Shown here: positions 1-13,816 of the stretch, in pieces | How the letters are laid out: every line of letters begins with the position of its first letter | Position numbering within the stretch: position 1 is the first letter of the stretch | Origin: Xiphydria camelus | Taxonomy: Eukaryota; Arthropoda; Insecta; Hymenoptera; Xiphydriidae | Length of the DNA: 64,000 nt | NCBI GenBank assembly: GCA_963678675.1 | Contig: OY783196.1 | Coordinates: 2,358,501-2,422,500 of the forward strand | Direction: 5' to 3' | Made by a program: the position numbers and the translations under genes | Notes under the pieces: generated by a model | The model's database searches: none | What the model was told of the DNA's origin: nothing | Seen by the model: only the letters and a program-made list of their open reading frames with translations

Positions 1-527
1 AGCAAGGTAAGACAAGCGCCCGTGCGCGAGACGAGATCATTTCAAGCGGCGTCGAACTCGAAGGTGGGGAAAGAGCTCGCGTCGGAACTTGAAGTTCGCA
101 AGCTCAACCGGAAGTCTAGAAAGGCGGAGGACGCCCCGAGGCTGCGATTGCGAAACCTCGATCGCTTTCAAGTATGCCTGGCGACATGTCGAACGTCGAG
201 CGCCTCGGTTCAGCACGAAAACACCTACAAGGATCCCCACTCGAAGCACTGTTACGATCTTCAGCTCCCGAGCAATCCGTACTTTCATCAACGTCATCGC
301 CGCGATCTGATTTCGACCAATAATAACGACGACAATCCTGGCATTGTCGTTACATCTTCTTCTGTCGCACCTTTACTCTCCCCCTCCTCACCGACGCGCG
401 CGCGCGCTAAACGGAAGTCGTGTCCGATTGGGAACTTTATTCGCGCGAAGAAAAAATACAGCTTCTCTCTCGGTCCCCGCGGGGATTTCGATCGTTTCGC
501 ACCAAAAGACCGAAGGTTCGCTCGATC
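1..527. other. Intergenic flank, no gene seen
   Basis: Sequence 3' of the phytanoyl-CoA dioxygenase gene. A long open frame runs along the + strand from about 22 to 612, but its translation is Arg/Ser-rich, resembles no family I know and overlaps the real last exon of the - strand gene. A short alternating CG tract lies near 397-409. I see nothing else. Confidence 0.6.
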
Positions 528-1906
528 TCAAAGAGTGGAGCGAACACCCCGAAGGAGAGTTGCCTTGAATCGCCATATATCAACATACCGCATGTCGGTA
601 ATATCCGGATAGCGACGACGTTGCACTTGCAGTACTTCGTCCGCGATTCCTTCCTGGATCGTTCCTTTCACCTGAAAAGTTAACCGGGCGATATCAAAGA
701 CAGACGTCGTGTCGCGCGTTTCTTTCGCGACATTCGTGCGGCAAAATCGGACATGACGTTATACCGTTTCGCGCGCGCGTACACCTACCTCGATGTAATG
801 GCACTCGGCAGCGGCGTAGTGACAGGAAATCGCTTTCCTCGTCCGAGCGGACTCGTTGACGCCGGATCCGTGAATCAGTAGCGGGTGAAAAAACACCGTG
901 TCCCCCGGCTGCATCTCGAGATCCAACCAAGGCATGGTCGATTCCGGTAAATCCTTGATCGTCGCACAAACAAAGCGCGGTCGTAGGAAGGCCGTTAAAT
1001 TTGGTATGAATCGCGCGCGCTCGCGACCAATTCCGCGCATGCCCCGGCGAGCATGCGCGCAGCGCAAATACACAAATCTCGCTCCACCTGTATGCCGTGA
1101 TAGGCCTTGTTGATGGTGCCCGGCTTCGTTCCGGGGGGATAATTATGGGGGCGCAGACCTCCCGCGACGTGCGAACCCGGCGACACGAAGAGACAGCCGT
1201 TCTGCTTGTCGCAGATCTCGATGGCGGTCCACGCAGCGACCACCCGATCGGCGGGTCGGAACGGAAAGTAGTAGAGATCCTGATGCGGCGGATGTCTGAA
1301 AGAGTCTCAGTTGCATTCGTCTGCCGCGCGAACGTTGGTTCGTCGCACGCGGTTACTTGCTTGCTGGTTTCGTAGCCGGCGTCGGGAGGCTTCGCGATGA
1401 GCATACTGTGCATAGCCATGATGTTTGGCCCCACGAAGGCCTCGACGACGTCCAGGATCTTTTCGTGGCCGAAATATTGCAGGAAGACCTCATCCTGATG
1501 CAAGTCCTGAATCTTGTTAACCGCGGCGCGATCGCGCACGTCCCTCATCACGGTCATTCTTCCTTTGTCGACTCTCCCCGCGACGATGTCGTCGAATCTG
1601 TGGCGCGAAGGAGACCACGATGAGAGTGCCGAACTCTTGCACGGTTACCGCGCCGAGAGGAAGAACGCGTCGATGGTAGTTTCGAATATATCCAACAATC
1701 GGAGAGTACTGTAGCGGTATGTTTCGCGACGAAGGCTATCGCGGCGGTGCGTACCTTTGACTGCATCGCTCCAGCACGTCCATCGGCACCAGTCGCGGTA
1801 ATAAGAGGTATCCATTCTTCTCGTAGAAGATTCGCTGCGCGAGATCTAAACGCCCCGTGTCTCGTGTCAGCGCCAACTCGTACGGCGACTTTTTCGAAGA
1901 GGACAT
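528..1906 (-). CDS. PHYH: Phytanoyl-CoA dioxygenase (PhyH family)
   Basis: Fe(II)/2-oxoglutarate dioxygenase; the family alpha-hydroxylates phytanoyl-CoA in peroxisomal alpha-oxidation. Exons in transcript order: 1906-1755, 1597-1361, 1295-1088, 953-789, 671-528, giving 301 residues. Visible family blocks are [14 protein letters not shown] near the N terminus, then [17 protein letters not shown] carrying the His-x-Asp iron ligands, then [15 protein letters not shown] with the distal His, then [13 protein letters not shown]. Intron 2 only keeps frame if a GC donor (gcaagt, 1360-1355) is used; the nearby GT site breaks the frame before HPPHQD. I chose the ATG at 1906 because an acceptor-like ttgcag lies just upstream, so a non-coding 5' exon is likely. 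The C terminus (STL) is not a standard PTS1, so peroxisomal import is not shown. Confidence 0.9.
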
Positions 1907-3061
1907 CGTTCGCTTCCTCCACACGCCTGCAACGGCAATAAAGTGCACGCATAATTTCAACCCTGTCTCTGGCAATATCCGTTTCCGTCGTATCGCGGCT
2001 CGTTGACATCCGTAAATTCATTAGCGCGATATGCTCGCCGCGCGCGTAAGCGTGACCCCGACATCGATCGTTCGTACGCGAAACTGCTCCCAAAGAAGAA
2101 TCTCCGTGATCACGCTCGGAGTATCCACGAGGGATCGCGAACGAAGGACGTTCGGCTACGTCCTACGGTCACAGTCGAGGAACCGCGGATAGGAAGGATC
2201 GATAAACGCGAACGGCCGTCGTCCGTTCCCCACCTCCTCTCTAGTATTTCGTCATCGTCGTAGTCTGCTTTTATATCGATACACGCGCGGGCAAGTCGAT
2301 CGCGTACCCGGAACGGGTCACCGTACAGTGCGAAGAACGCGCGCGAGCGTTACATATTTGCCAAAGAAGGGGGACGTTGGAAATACATATACTAGAGGAA
2401 CATCGATCTCGTCGCGCGGTACAATTTGGTACACTCTCGCCATCTCGATCGAACTGGAGCGTACGAACGAGTAGACTACCGGAGGCAAGGAGTAATTGAC
2501 AATTTATATCCTGTGTACGCGCGGAGTTTTGGTCGACCCGGAGAGTAGTTTCGCTGTCTCGCGGACTAATGGTCGATAATGGAGCGAGACCGTACATTGT
2601 ATGCTATAACCGCGGAGGGAGGCTCGACGTGCAATCGAATTACCAAGCGTGGTACGCCGCCCGGAACATTGCGCGACGTAGCGACGTACCTGCACCGCGT
2701 AGACGTAGGTATATACGCGAACAACGTACGGTACCCGCATCCGTCGACGAGTCCTCCCGCGTGACGATGACATTCGCGCGCGCGTTCCGGCACGAGCATC
2801 GTCGACGCGCTTCAGTCGGCGCGACGCGCTCGACTCGTCGCGGAGGGTGTTACGGCGTACCACAACCATCAGCCCGCGCTCCGACGTCGTCGCGGTGAAC
2901 GCGATCGGTATTATGACGCGTGTGCCTCCCTTCACCTGTGTCCGACAGGCTGGTCCCCGGCTTAGCGGACTACGGCGGAAGGCCGACGTCGGCGGGGGTT
3001 TCCGGTGAGGGCGACGACGGGCTCGACGATCGCCTGAACGATCGACACTCTCGACGGCGGA
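1907..3061. other. Divergent intergenic region
   Basis: About 1.15 kb between the start of the phytanoyl-CoA dioxygenase gene (-) and that of the GPCR gene (+). It should hold both promoters and probably the 5' UTR exon of the dioxygenase. It is CpG-rich, and I found no clear TATA box or recognisable coding exon. The open frames on both strands look like chance products of the composition. Confidence 0.5.
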
Positions 3062-5370
3062 ATGAGCCCTTGGGCCTTCGACGTGCCTCTCGTTCTCGTC
3101 TCCGCCCTCGGTCTTCTGCTCAACGTCTACGTCCTTCTCATCGTCGGTCTCACCAAGCAATTGCAGCGGCAGGTGAGAGACGACGCACGGCGCGATCACG
3201 AGGGGTTGGGGTCGCGCGCACGAATGTCATCGTGAATCTCACCGGCGATTCGAGGCGTGTCCGCGATGCAGCTCGGGGGGGGCTCTCTCTCCCTTTGTGA
3301 AACGTCGAAAGGTCGGTGCAAGAGGAAGGGGAGCTCTGTTGGCACGCGCTCGTACACCTACACCCCCCGTGACGCGGTTCGAGCGGCGTCCGCGCGGGGA
3401 AGTTTAATTTTCCCCGGGAGCATAGTATCACCGGATCGACCGGCTAACTCGATGATGCGATCGAGATAAATGAAAGACGCCAACGCGGGGTAACGTCGTC
3501 CCATCGCCGCAACTCTCGCAAGTTGCCTCCGCGCGTTGAAGCAGTTCGCCGCGGAGATCTTAAGGGAGGGTTGTCGCGGGTCAACTTTATCGATCATCGT
3601 CGACGGTTGCTATTCCTGCCGAGCCTCCCCTATCCGTCGGGACCAATCAACGATCGCGTTCATCGGCTATAGTCTTAAAAAACTCTACACGTTATACCTC
3701 TTGTATACGTGGAGCGAGGATCGATTCCACCCTCTGTACACGTATAGCGGCTATCGCGCTATCGTTGTCGCGCGCGCACGTCGCGACGACCGGTGCGTAC
3801 ATCGCGGCGAAATGTCGCGCGACGCGAACCTGACGTACGCTGGGTATATCGTAGCGTCAGACCGAACAACCGGCCAATACGATGCTGCTCATTCATCTCG
3901 GAGCCGTGGAGGCCACCACGTCCCTGGTGCTGATATTGGTCTTCGCCACGGGCGAGTGGCCGATGACCGGTACCCCCTGCGTTCTTCACGGCTTTCTCCT
4001 CGCCCTGCTTCATCCCGTCGCACTGTGGACCGTGACCGGGCTCAACTGCGACAGATACTACGCGATATCGGCGCCGCTCCATTACGCGGCCCTGGTCTCC
4101 ACGCGCCGGGTGACCGTCGGCCTGACATCGGTCTGGATCGTCGCTCTGCTTCTCAGCCTGCCGCCCTTCTCCGGGCTGGTTCCGCCGTACACATACAGCC
4201 CGGACCTCGGCTGTTGCTTCCCGGACTTCGGTGACGGCGGATGGGGCAGCGCCGCCGCCTGGTACGGCCTCGTCTACGCCTTCGTGGGCCTGGCGCTGCC
4301 CGTCGTCCTCGTCACCCTCTGCAACGTGCGCGTCCTCGGCATCGCGCGCTACCACCGGCATCGCATCGCTGGCGCGATCTACCAGGTGACGCTCAGCGCC
4401 CAAGTGACCGTGACGCACCGGCACGATCCGTTCCCGCTTCGACCGCGGCTGGTGGCGGCGGCATCGTCGACCTGGGGACCGCCGGGACGATTTCACGGCG
4501 CGGCCTTAACGGTGCGCGCCTCGCCTCCTTTCGTCGCGCGTCGTGTACGACGGGACGTCGTATATCCGACGCACTCGCTCTCCCTATCTCTTTCTCTCTG
4601 TCTCCGTCTCTGTTCCCCGCAGGTGATGCAGCTGGTCGGCTCCGCGTACCTCCTCTATCTGCCGTACTGCGGTCTCATCGTGTGGGAGACTCGCATCGCG
4701 AAGCAGTCCACGCATCCCCGCTTCGCTTCCGTCGCGGTGCTCCTCCTAGCCTGCTCGTCGCCGATCAACGGTCTCCTCTATGGTCTGAGGTCGCGCGGAC
4801 TGCGACGATCCATCCGCAATTACAAGCGGAAGAAGGCGACCGAGACGGAGTTGCAACAGGTTGCGAGCGAATCGATTCACGCGGAAGGTCGATCAAGTCT
4901 TCCTCGCCAAATCTACCCACGGTCTATTCGCGCTTCAGGAAATTCAGGCGAGGACACCCAGCGCGGCCGGTTCCAGACGAGCGTCCGGAAGCGCGACGAC
5001 TTCCCTCTTTTCGTTCGCTCCGCTACAGCGGAGGCTGGGCGAAGCGTTTCTCGGAGTCGCCGCCGCCAGACTGCGAGGATCCAGCGTCGAAATCGGCACC
5101 GGCAGCCTTCGTCGATCGACGACAATAGAGGGCACGGGCGCGTCGTTGATCGCCGAGAAAAATCCGCGAATCCTCGTCACCCGTGCGTACAGCGAGGAGG
5201 ACCGAGACGCATCGGCGAAGAGTCCACTTTTAGGAAAGTCCGTGGGATCCGTCGCTCCACCCTTCGTTGGCAAGTCGATAGTCGGTGAACGCCGTTCCTT
5301 CGCGTGGTTGATGCGCAGGCTTGTTCAAAAATGCTCTCGTTTTCCCGTGTACAGAGCGAAGGCGACGTAG
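3062..5370 (+). CDS. Orphan rhodopsin-family (class A) GPCR
   Basis: Seven-helix receptor at the plasma membrane; ligand unknown. Exons: 3062-3172, 3861-4511, 4623-4859, 4939-5370, giving 476 residues. Exon 1 encodes only a very short N terminus plus TM1. Exon 2 carries TM2 to TM5, with a TM3 Cys (GTPCVLHGF), a CDRYYAI motif in place of E/DRY, and Cys residues in extracellular loop 2. Loop 3 has VTLSAQVTVTH. Exon 3 carries TM6 (LLYLPYCGLIVW) and TM7, where SSPINGLLYG replaces NPxxY. Exon 4 encodes a 144-residue Ser/Arg-rich cytoplasmic tail. A short intron (4860-4938) is needed to join ETELQQ to EIQARTPS. It resembles GPR21/52/161-type orphan receptors of invertebrates, but I cannot name an orthologue. 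Confidence 0.85.
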
Positions 5371-5760
5371 CGGTTCCACCCTGCCGACGAAAGGACGTTA
5401 CGCGAGAATCGGGACTTCGGAGAAGGGGACAGCGAGAACCGATCGCAGGACCGACACCATTGTTGACAAGGCGTTCCTGGCTGTACGTTCGCTGGACAAA
5501 GGAAGTCGTAGCCTCTACGGGGAAGAGGAAAAGCGAGAGGAAGAGGAAGAGGGGCAGAGCGAAGAAGAAGAAAAAGACGACGATAAAGTCGAGGTGAACG
5601 CGTGGCCGGAGACGCTAAAGCAACGGGACGAAGTATTAGAAATGTCGGAATCAAGATCAGGAACGAGACCACGTGAGGCAGTCGCGCGATCAAAATCACT
5701 TATGACAGTGTCTCGCGATGTAAATATCTGAAGAGCTTTTGCCTCGTCCGGTTCCACATG

Positions 5761-5777
5761 CCCCCCCCCCCCCCCCC
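5761..5777. repeat. Poly-C homopolymer (17 nt)
   Basis: Seventeen consecutive C residues downstream of the GPCR stop codon. Length may vary between individuals or through sequencing error. Confidence 0.9.
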
Positions 5778-7271
5778 GTGAAATATATTTTTGTACTCCT
5801 TCATACCGCGGACTCAAGGAGATCGTAACCAGGTAGGTAAGCCTTACGATAATGATCGGTGCCAGATGCCGAGTTTCGATGAGGCGATCAGAATCGATTG
5901 ACTTTGTGACGGAGCTAATGAAATAAATCGGGAACGCGAACGGCTCGGAAAATTAGATCAATATTAGACGTAGAAAGAGAGTGTGAGGACATATTTATAC
6001 CGTGAAAACTTTAGGCCAGAATGTATTAGCCTGTATCCTGCCATTGTTTAAATTTGTGAAATGTAAGCCGATCTTTTTATCGGCGATACGCAAATGTAGC
6101 GAGTAGATACGCGTGCGTGATTATAGATATCGGGATGCGGCAGCGTCTTCGCTCCGTGCACGAGTGTTTCGATGTCCAAAGTCGAAACGAATAAAGTCGG
6201 GGCGTTATCGACGAAACATTCGAGGGGTCCGCGACGATTCCTTTCTTTTCCCCTCCCCTCTCGCGTCATGCACACCCCTTGCCAAAAATCTAAATCTGGA
6301 ATCGATCGCTCGACCACCTTATCTCGAGTATTTTTTCGCGCTCATTACGAAAAACACCGTTATCAGTTCGATTTCTCAGAGGAACAACGAGATGTCAACG
6401 ATGCAATGTACGAAAAAAGGTTTCTTTCTCAGAAAATCATTGATATTTCGTTACTTTGAGATTTCATCAATAAATCTCTTATTTTCGCAATCGGTACAGA
6501 AAAGCACATTGAATAGAGTTGTCGCGCAGCTCGATTCCAGAGATTTCTGATTTGCTACGGGATGCAGTACATACACACCCTGATCGACGGACGGTCATAA
6601 ATGCGGTCATGTGATTTTTATTCCGTCCGAATAAAACCCTCCCGTCGGATAGGCATAGGTGCATCGCCGCGGCGCGCGGTGCCGCGCAGGCTCCTATCGA
6701 TCGTTGACGATCAGCTGATTCCTCGAAGCAGTTCGCGGATCACTCGCAATCTGCGACCATTCCCGTCCGATTCACGCCTCGACGCGTGTCGTGCGTAGCA
6801 CGAAACGGAGGAACTTCCTAGTCTGAAATTTGTGTAGGCGAAATGACGTGCCGCGCTAGTCGGGAGAGAAGAATTGGAGAAGAGAGGGCGGTGTGAGGAG
6901 GGCTCAAAAAAAAAGAGGGTCGATGTCCCCTAGCTGTCGCGCGTAACCTGATATCTCGTCGCGACGGTGCTTCCACCCGTTACGATATCCTGGGACCGTC
7001 CGTCTCTTCGTTCCGCCGATGATACCTCGCGCGGCTCGCGACGGCGGAAACGCGAGTCTACCGAAAGACCGCCACCTCGGAAAAGATGGTGAAAAGGACA
7101 AGTATGTAATGACAATTGCGAGTCGGACGCGGGTGTCGTATCGAACGTGTGCGAGACGCTCTTGCGACGAATAGTAAAGTGGTAGGTACTTGCGTAATGG
7201 TACTATCACGCGGTCGGACTTGGTCCTTTTCATACGGAATTTAAATCTAATCGAAAAACGAATCTACTGGA

Positions 7272-7363
7272 TTAACCCGGCATTGGTCGCTAGAAATACT
7301 TTCATACGGCGATCGCGTATAAACGTGAGCAAAATGCTCATATAGCGACCAATGCCGGGTTAA
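7272..7363. mobile_element. 92-bp piggyBac-type MITE
   Basis: A perfect 20-bp inverted repeat, TTAACCCGGCATTGGTCGCT, occurs at 7272-7291 and as its reverse complement at 7344-7363. Both ends begin with TTAA followed by CCC, the target site and terminal start typical of piggyBac elements. The ~50-bp core has no coding capacity and contains a small inner palindrome (gagcaaaatgctc). It lies about 1 kb upstream of the first recognised GGT exon. Since the TTAA is counted as target duplication, the element proper is 84 bp. A hairpin with another role is possible but less likely given the exact TTAA ends. Confidence 0.75.
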
Positions 7364-8376
7364 CTCGGTTACTCGCGAAAAGAGAGATTACGCATCGGAC
7401 TCTTTGAAACCGATTAGCCGGGGTCGACGTTCCTCGCTGATGCTGTAAATACGTAACGTATGTACGTAATACATACAGGTGGAAAGGACGCTACAGGTCG
7501 TCAGCTGGCAACGCGCGAATTCCTCCCGGAATATATTTCGACGTGTGATTTCTTCACCATGACCCTGTATACGTACGTCACGGAACGTCGTGAATTTATA
7601 CGCGGTCAAAGTGAAAAATATCGCGCGCTGATGCCAACCAAAGTTCCGGAAGATTGAGCGTCCGCGACTCACCTTCGATATGTGCCCGGCTCGTCCAGGT
7701 CGTACCAAAGAAATCCAACGAAGAATTAAATTTCCGTACAGTCGGCAATCGGGTCGGCTCGAGTATCACATATGCACCAATGGTAGAGATATTTGCGTTT
7801 AAATACACTCGGCACACACCGCGCTACGCAATTCTACCGCGACATAATATTTATGTCGTTTACGGTTTCCCCCTCTCCATCGTCGCACTTCAGATAAGTT
7901 GTTTATCTGTATTTTGACGCGCGCGCGAATAAGCGCTACACGCTTCGGTTCGAGGATGCTTACAAAACCCGCTGTGTCTTCACGATACGCGTGTGCATCG
8001 CGGTAACTTTGCGACCGTCATCGCTTCTGTGCATCGACGGTATTCAATGCTTATCCAGATCATTTCTCAATATGCTTGTGATCGACTGCGCAGACACTCA
8101 ACCACGTCCAACGCGATCTCTGCCGAGAATGAGCGCGCGGTGGGGTGTCGCATAGCCACGTCTGACTCGTGAAACTTTGGCGCCACGATCGCTAATACCG
8201 CTTCTAATTCAATTGGCTCGAATTTGAAAAAAGTATCATGATCGCTGGCACCGAAACAATCGACCCAAGCCCTTTCTGGATCGACTCGACGAATAAGAAT
8301 CTCCGTTTCGCGCGAGAAATGCCGCCCACGACAAATCGATCGATACGTCGTATATTTACTTGCTTACTTATCTCAG

Positions 8377-10826
<2,450 letters not shown>

Positions 10827-11422
10827 CGATCGAATGACGCGGTTACGTTGCGAAATACGATATGTTCGCAGTGTCGAAAATCCTAGAAGATAGTGTCGAC
10901 TTGGAACTACTACAGTCGATCGTAATGCCGCGCGAGTCGCCACGATGAAACACGAAGGGCGATACGAGTTCCGAGACTGATGCGCGCAAGTGCGCGCGAT
11001 GTTTCGTCCGCGAACAACGCTATTGTTCCGACGAGTGTTTGTTATCGAAAAATAATCAACACAAACGCACGCCGCGCGTCTCGTATAAAACGTCTAGAAT
11101 CACAACTGGGCGCGTGCGTATCTCTCCTCGCGCGTAATCGTGAAATTCCGTGGAACGCAGGAGCGAGCCCCCTCCACGCGGTTCGAATTGGCGCAAACCG
11201 AGACGACGCGACGGCTCGACGTTTCATCGGAATAATCGCGGCGACGGGCAAACGATAGACATTTATTTTGCTACTCCGAACGTTACACTTACGGCGGACC
11301 TTCACTTTCGATCCTTCGTTCCGTGATCGTCGCAGAAAACTCGAAGGAAACGCGTACTAAGCACACATAGCGGAGTGACACCGCGCGAGGTTGCCTCGCG
11401 CCTGCGCGCTCGTCGGAAGCGG
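10827..11422. other. Intergenic region GGT to NUPR1
   Basis: About 600 bp that should carry the GGT 3' UTR and the NUPR1 promoter. No other coding sequence is recognisable. The downstream end leads into the TATA element at 11423. Confidence 0.5.
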
Positions 11423-11430
11423 TATAAAAA
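11423..11430 (+). promoter_or_regulatory. TATA box of the NUPR1 homologue
   Basis: TATAAAAA preceded by GCGG, 124 bp upstream of the start codon at 11554. The position fits transcription starting near 11450-11460 and a 5' UTR of about 100 nt. A focused TATA promoter suits a stress-inducible gene, which NUPR1 is in mammals. Inferred from sequence only. Confidence 0.6.
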
Positions 11431-11553
11431 CAGACACGGCAAGCGGTACGGCGTAGTATCGAACGAGCGAGAGCAAGCGAAGTCAGCCGCGATACATTCG
11501 GCAGTGTCACTGCAAATCATTCCGTGTTTTTCTCGAAAGTAAATCGGTGAATT

Positions 11554-11760
11554 ATGTCCGAGCAGCACTTTGACGAGTACGAGCACTTCAATTACGACTA
11601 CGACAAGCATATCTTCACCGGGCACGGCGGTAAACAGCGGAGCAAACGCGAGGCCGTTTGTCACACGAACCACTTCGATCCGAGCGGCCATTCTAGAAAG
11701 ATCCTGACGAAACTCATGAACAGCGAGAACAACAAGAAGCAGATCAAGACGAAGATCTAA
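11554..11760 (+). CDS. NUPR1: NUPR1/p8-like nuclear stress protein
   Basis: A single-exon 68-residue protein. The C-terminal half, GGKQRSKREA then TNHFDPSGHSRKILTKL then MNSENNKKQ, matches the conserved basic core of vertebrate NUPR1 (GGRKGRTKREA, GGHERKLVTKL, NSE). The N-terminal half is acidic and aromatic (FDEYEHFNYDYD), as in p8 proteins, giving the family's acidic-then-basic, intrinsically disordered layout. The family acts in the nucleus as a small chromatin-associated, stress-induced regulator of transcription. It has its own TATA box upstream. Being so short it is easily missed by automatic annotation. Confidence 0.85.
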   Translation: MSEQHFDEYEHFNYDYDKHIFTGHGGKQRSKREAVCHTNHFDPSGHSRKILTKLMNSENNKKQIKTKI

Positions 11761-13816
11761 GCCGCAGGTACCGCGCCTTCGAATAAATACACACCGCGAC
11801 GGCCGATGTCTCCCGCGCGCGCACTCCGGTCGTTCATCGCGCGATATTTCTGTCGCTATCGAGTCGGCAAATAAGATGGCTCCGTCCTCCTGTCCGGGTG
11901 GAGCGCGCGACAAAAAAAAACTGCGCACTCGGCTATTTCGTATCTCCGGCATTTGCCGAGGTCGCTGAACACCTGCCGCGATTAAGTAAACCGGGCTTCT
12001 CTCCGTTTTTTGTTTTCCAGACGTTCGAGCTTAACACCGTCGGCCGAACCGATTGGGGTCACCGCACGAAGCGACACTCCGCCGCGGTACTCGTCCAGTC
12101 TACACGAACACATTAGATTCGGCAAATTGATCTCGTCTTTGATCATGGATTCTATACGATACCTTGGAATAAATCAAGTTTCATAGATTTCTTATCTCGT
12201 TGCATAGTTATGGATTATTCGTAAGGTCGAAACACAGTGTCATCTCTGTTCCCTCGCGAGGAAGCGCGTTGGTCGCCGGTGATGCTCGCGAGTTCGCTTC
12301 ATTACGTTACACATACGGGTAGGAACCATTCGAGGGTACACCCGCGCGAGTTTTTCGGTATGATGTTCTCTTTAGGCTAGATATAGGAATTACGATAAAT
12401 TCTAGTTTTGCTAAGAACCATTCCAACTCGTTTGGATGGGAAAATAACTTGTGATTTCTATCTCAACGCGGAGCGCGCGCTTGCATGTATTGAGCGAATC
12501 TTGCGTCACAGGAGACGGAGTGAAAGAAAATGCAATAAAGAAAATTTAAGCGCCTGATCAACTTGCTCCCTCGCTTTTTTTCTCTCGTGTGTGCGCGCCG
12601 AAAGAACTCTGGTGCTCGCCACGCGTTATCTCTCGAGCAAACATTGAAGTTTACAAAACAAAAAATTACTCATCGATGCGACCTTCCGTGCGCGAATCAT
12701 TGCCAGTCGCTTGTCGAGTGAGTCTCGCGGCGCGTTTCGGTCGAAGATTACGCGAAGGCGCGAGCCTGCAAAGGCCACGAGACGAGGCGTGGATCGACAA
12801 ACTACGCCGCGGCCTTTGGAATTGCTCCCCACTCCCCTGCGTCGTATACGCGTCTGTCTCACAAACGGCTTCCAGCTGTGTGCATGTACACGGACACGCG
12901 GTGTGTACAGTCACGGTTGAAAGTATCTTTTGGTACAGATAACGGTTTTTATTAAAAAAAATATTGACAAACCAACATTGATACGTGGTAATGGGTGAAA
13001 AATGTATGTACATAAATACAGGTGTTTCGTCCGTTTCTATCCTTATTTTCTCTGTGCGACAGCTACTCACAGTTTCATTCACCACTCTTGAGGCAGGACC
13101 GCGGCGTTTCCGTTCGACCCGCGAATCTCTTTCGCCCGGCGGTGGTTCTCTTCGGCTACAATGGGTCTCTCGCCGTGCGACTAGTCGCTTCTCTCTTTGA
13201 GAGATCGAAGAAGCGCTCCAAAGGCAGTGGGAAACAGGGGCAAAGACAGTGCAAATAACGGACAGGACGTGAAATGTTCTCGACACATAACGCGTATTAT
13301 AGTTTGTTATCGGAAGGGGGGAGGGGTCGACAAATGGCAAAAATAAATACCACACAAATCGCGCACGATCTCGTAAATAATCGGTGTTCTTTTGCCGACT
13401 TCGACTTCGAAATTTGTCATCGTTAATAGTTTAAAAAGAAAAGTCCGTACGGCCGATATGCGCAAAAACCTCATGCTTCCATTTCGTTTCCGAAAGAGCA
13501 TTGTAATGTAAAAGTATCTGTGGGATATGATAAATCTTTTAAAATCAACGATGTAGAGAAGTATAACAGAGAAAGAATATCAGAAGCACCCCTTAAGATT
13601 TCTTCGATTTTTCAAGGAAATCGAAATCTCTGATCTTCCAGAATTCCCTTGAGCTCTAGATACCCTTGACGGGTATGATGTACCGTTTACCCGACGGAAG
13701 AGACTATACAGATAATAGCAATTTTTTTAAACAATATTTAAGATAAAGACGTTTCGAGCGATTACGTACGTATATTGGTTTCAATCTAGAATGCCAAACC
13801 GCCAGCATGAGACATC
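11761..13816. other. 2-kb gap between NUPR1 and MDC1 genes
   Basis: Should hold the 3' UTRs of NUPR1 (+) and the MDC1-like gene (-), which converge here. AATAAA-type signals occur near 11783 and 12532. A 229-codon open frame on the - strand (12666-13355) has no family resemblance and low-complexity basic stretches. I treat it as chance. Confidence 0.5.

Larger units (their letters stand above)
5371..8376. other. 3-kb gap between GPCR and GGT genes
   Basis: No convincing coding exon. It should contain the GPCR 3' UTR and the promoter and first exon(s) of the gamma-glutamyltransferase, whose start codon I could not place. Landmarks are a purine-rich Glu/Lys-like stretch at 5520-5600, a 17-nt C run at 5761-5777 and a 92-bp piggyBac-type MITE at 7272-7363. 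The remaining open frames are short and unlike any family. Confidence 0.55.

Noticed and set aside
4860..4938. Frameshift in the GPCR tail
   Set aside because: Explained by a 79-bp GT-AG intron that restores a phase-0 join.
4241..5128. 295-codon frame inside the GPCR
   Set aside because: Arg/Pro-rich out-of-frame shadow; the receptor frame carries all seven helices.
12666..13355. 229-codon open frame on the - strand
   Set aside because: No recognisable domain, poor composition, no splice logic; lies in the convergent 3' region of NUPR1 and the MDC1-like gene.
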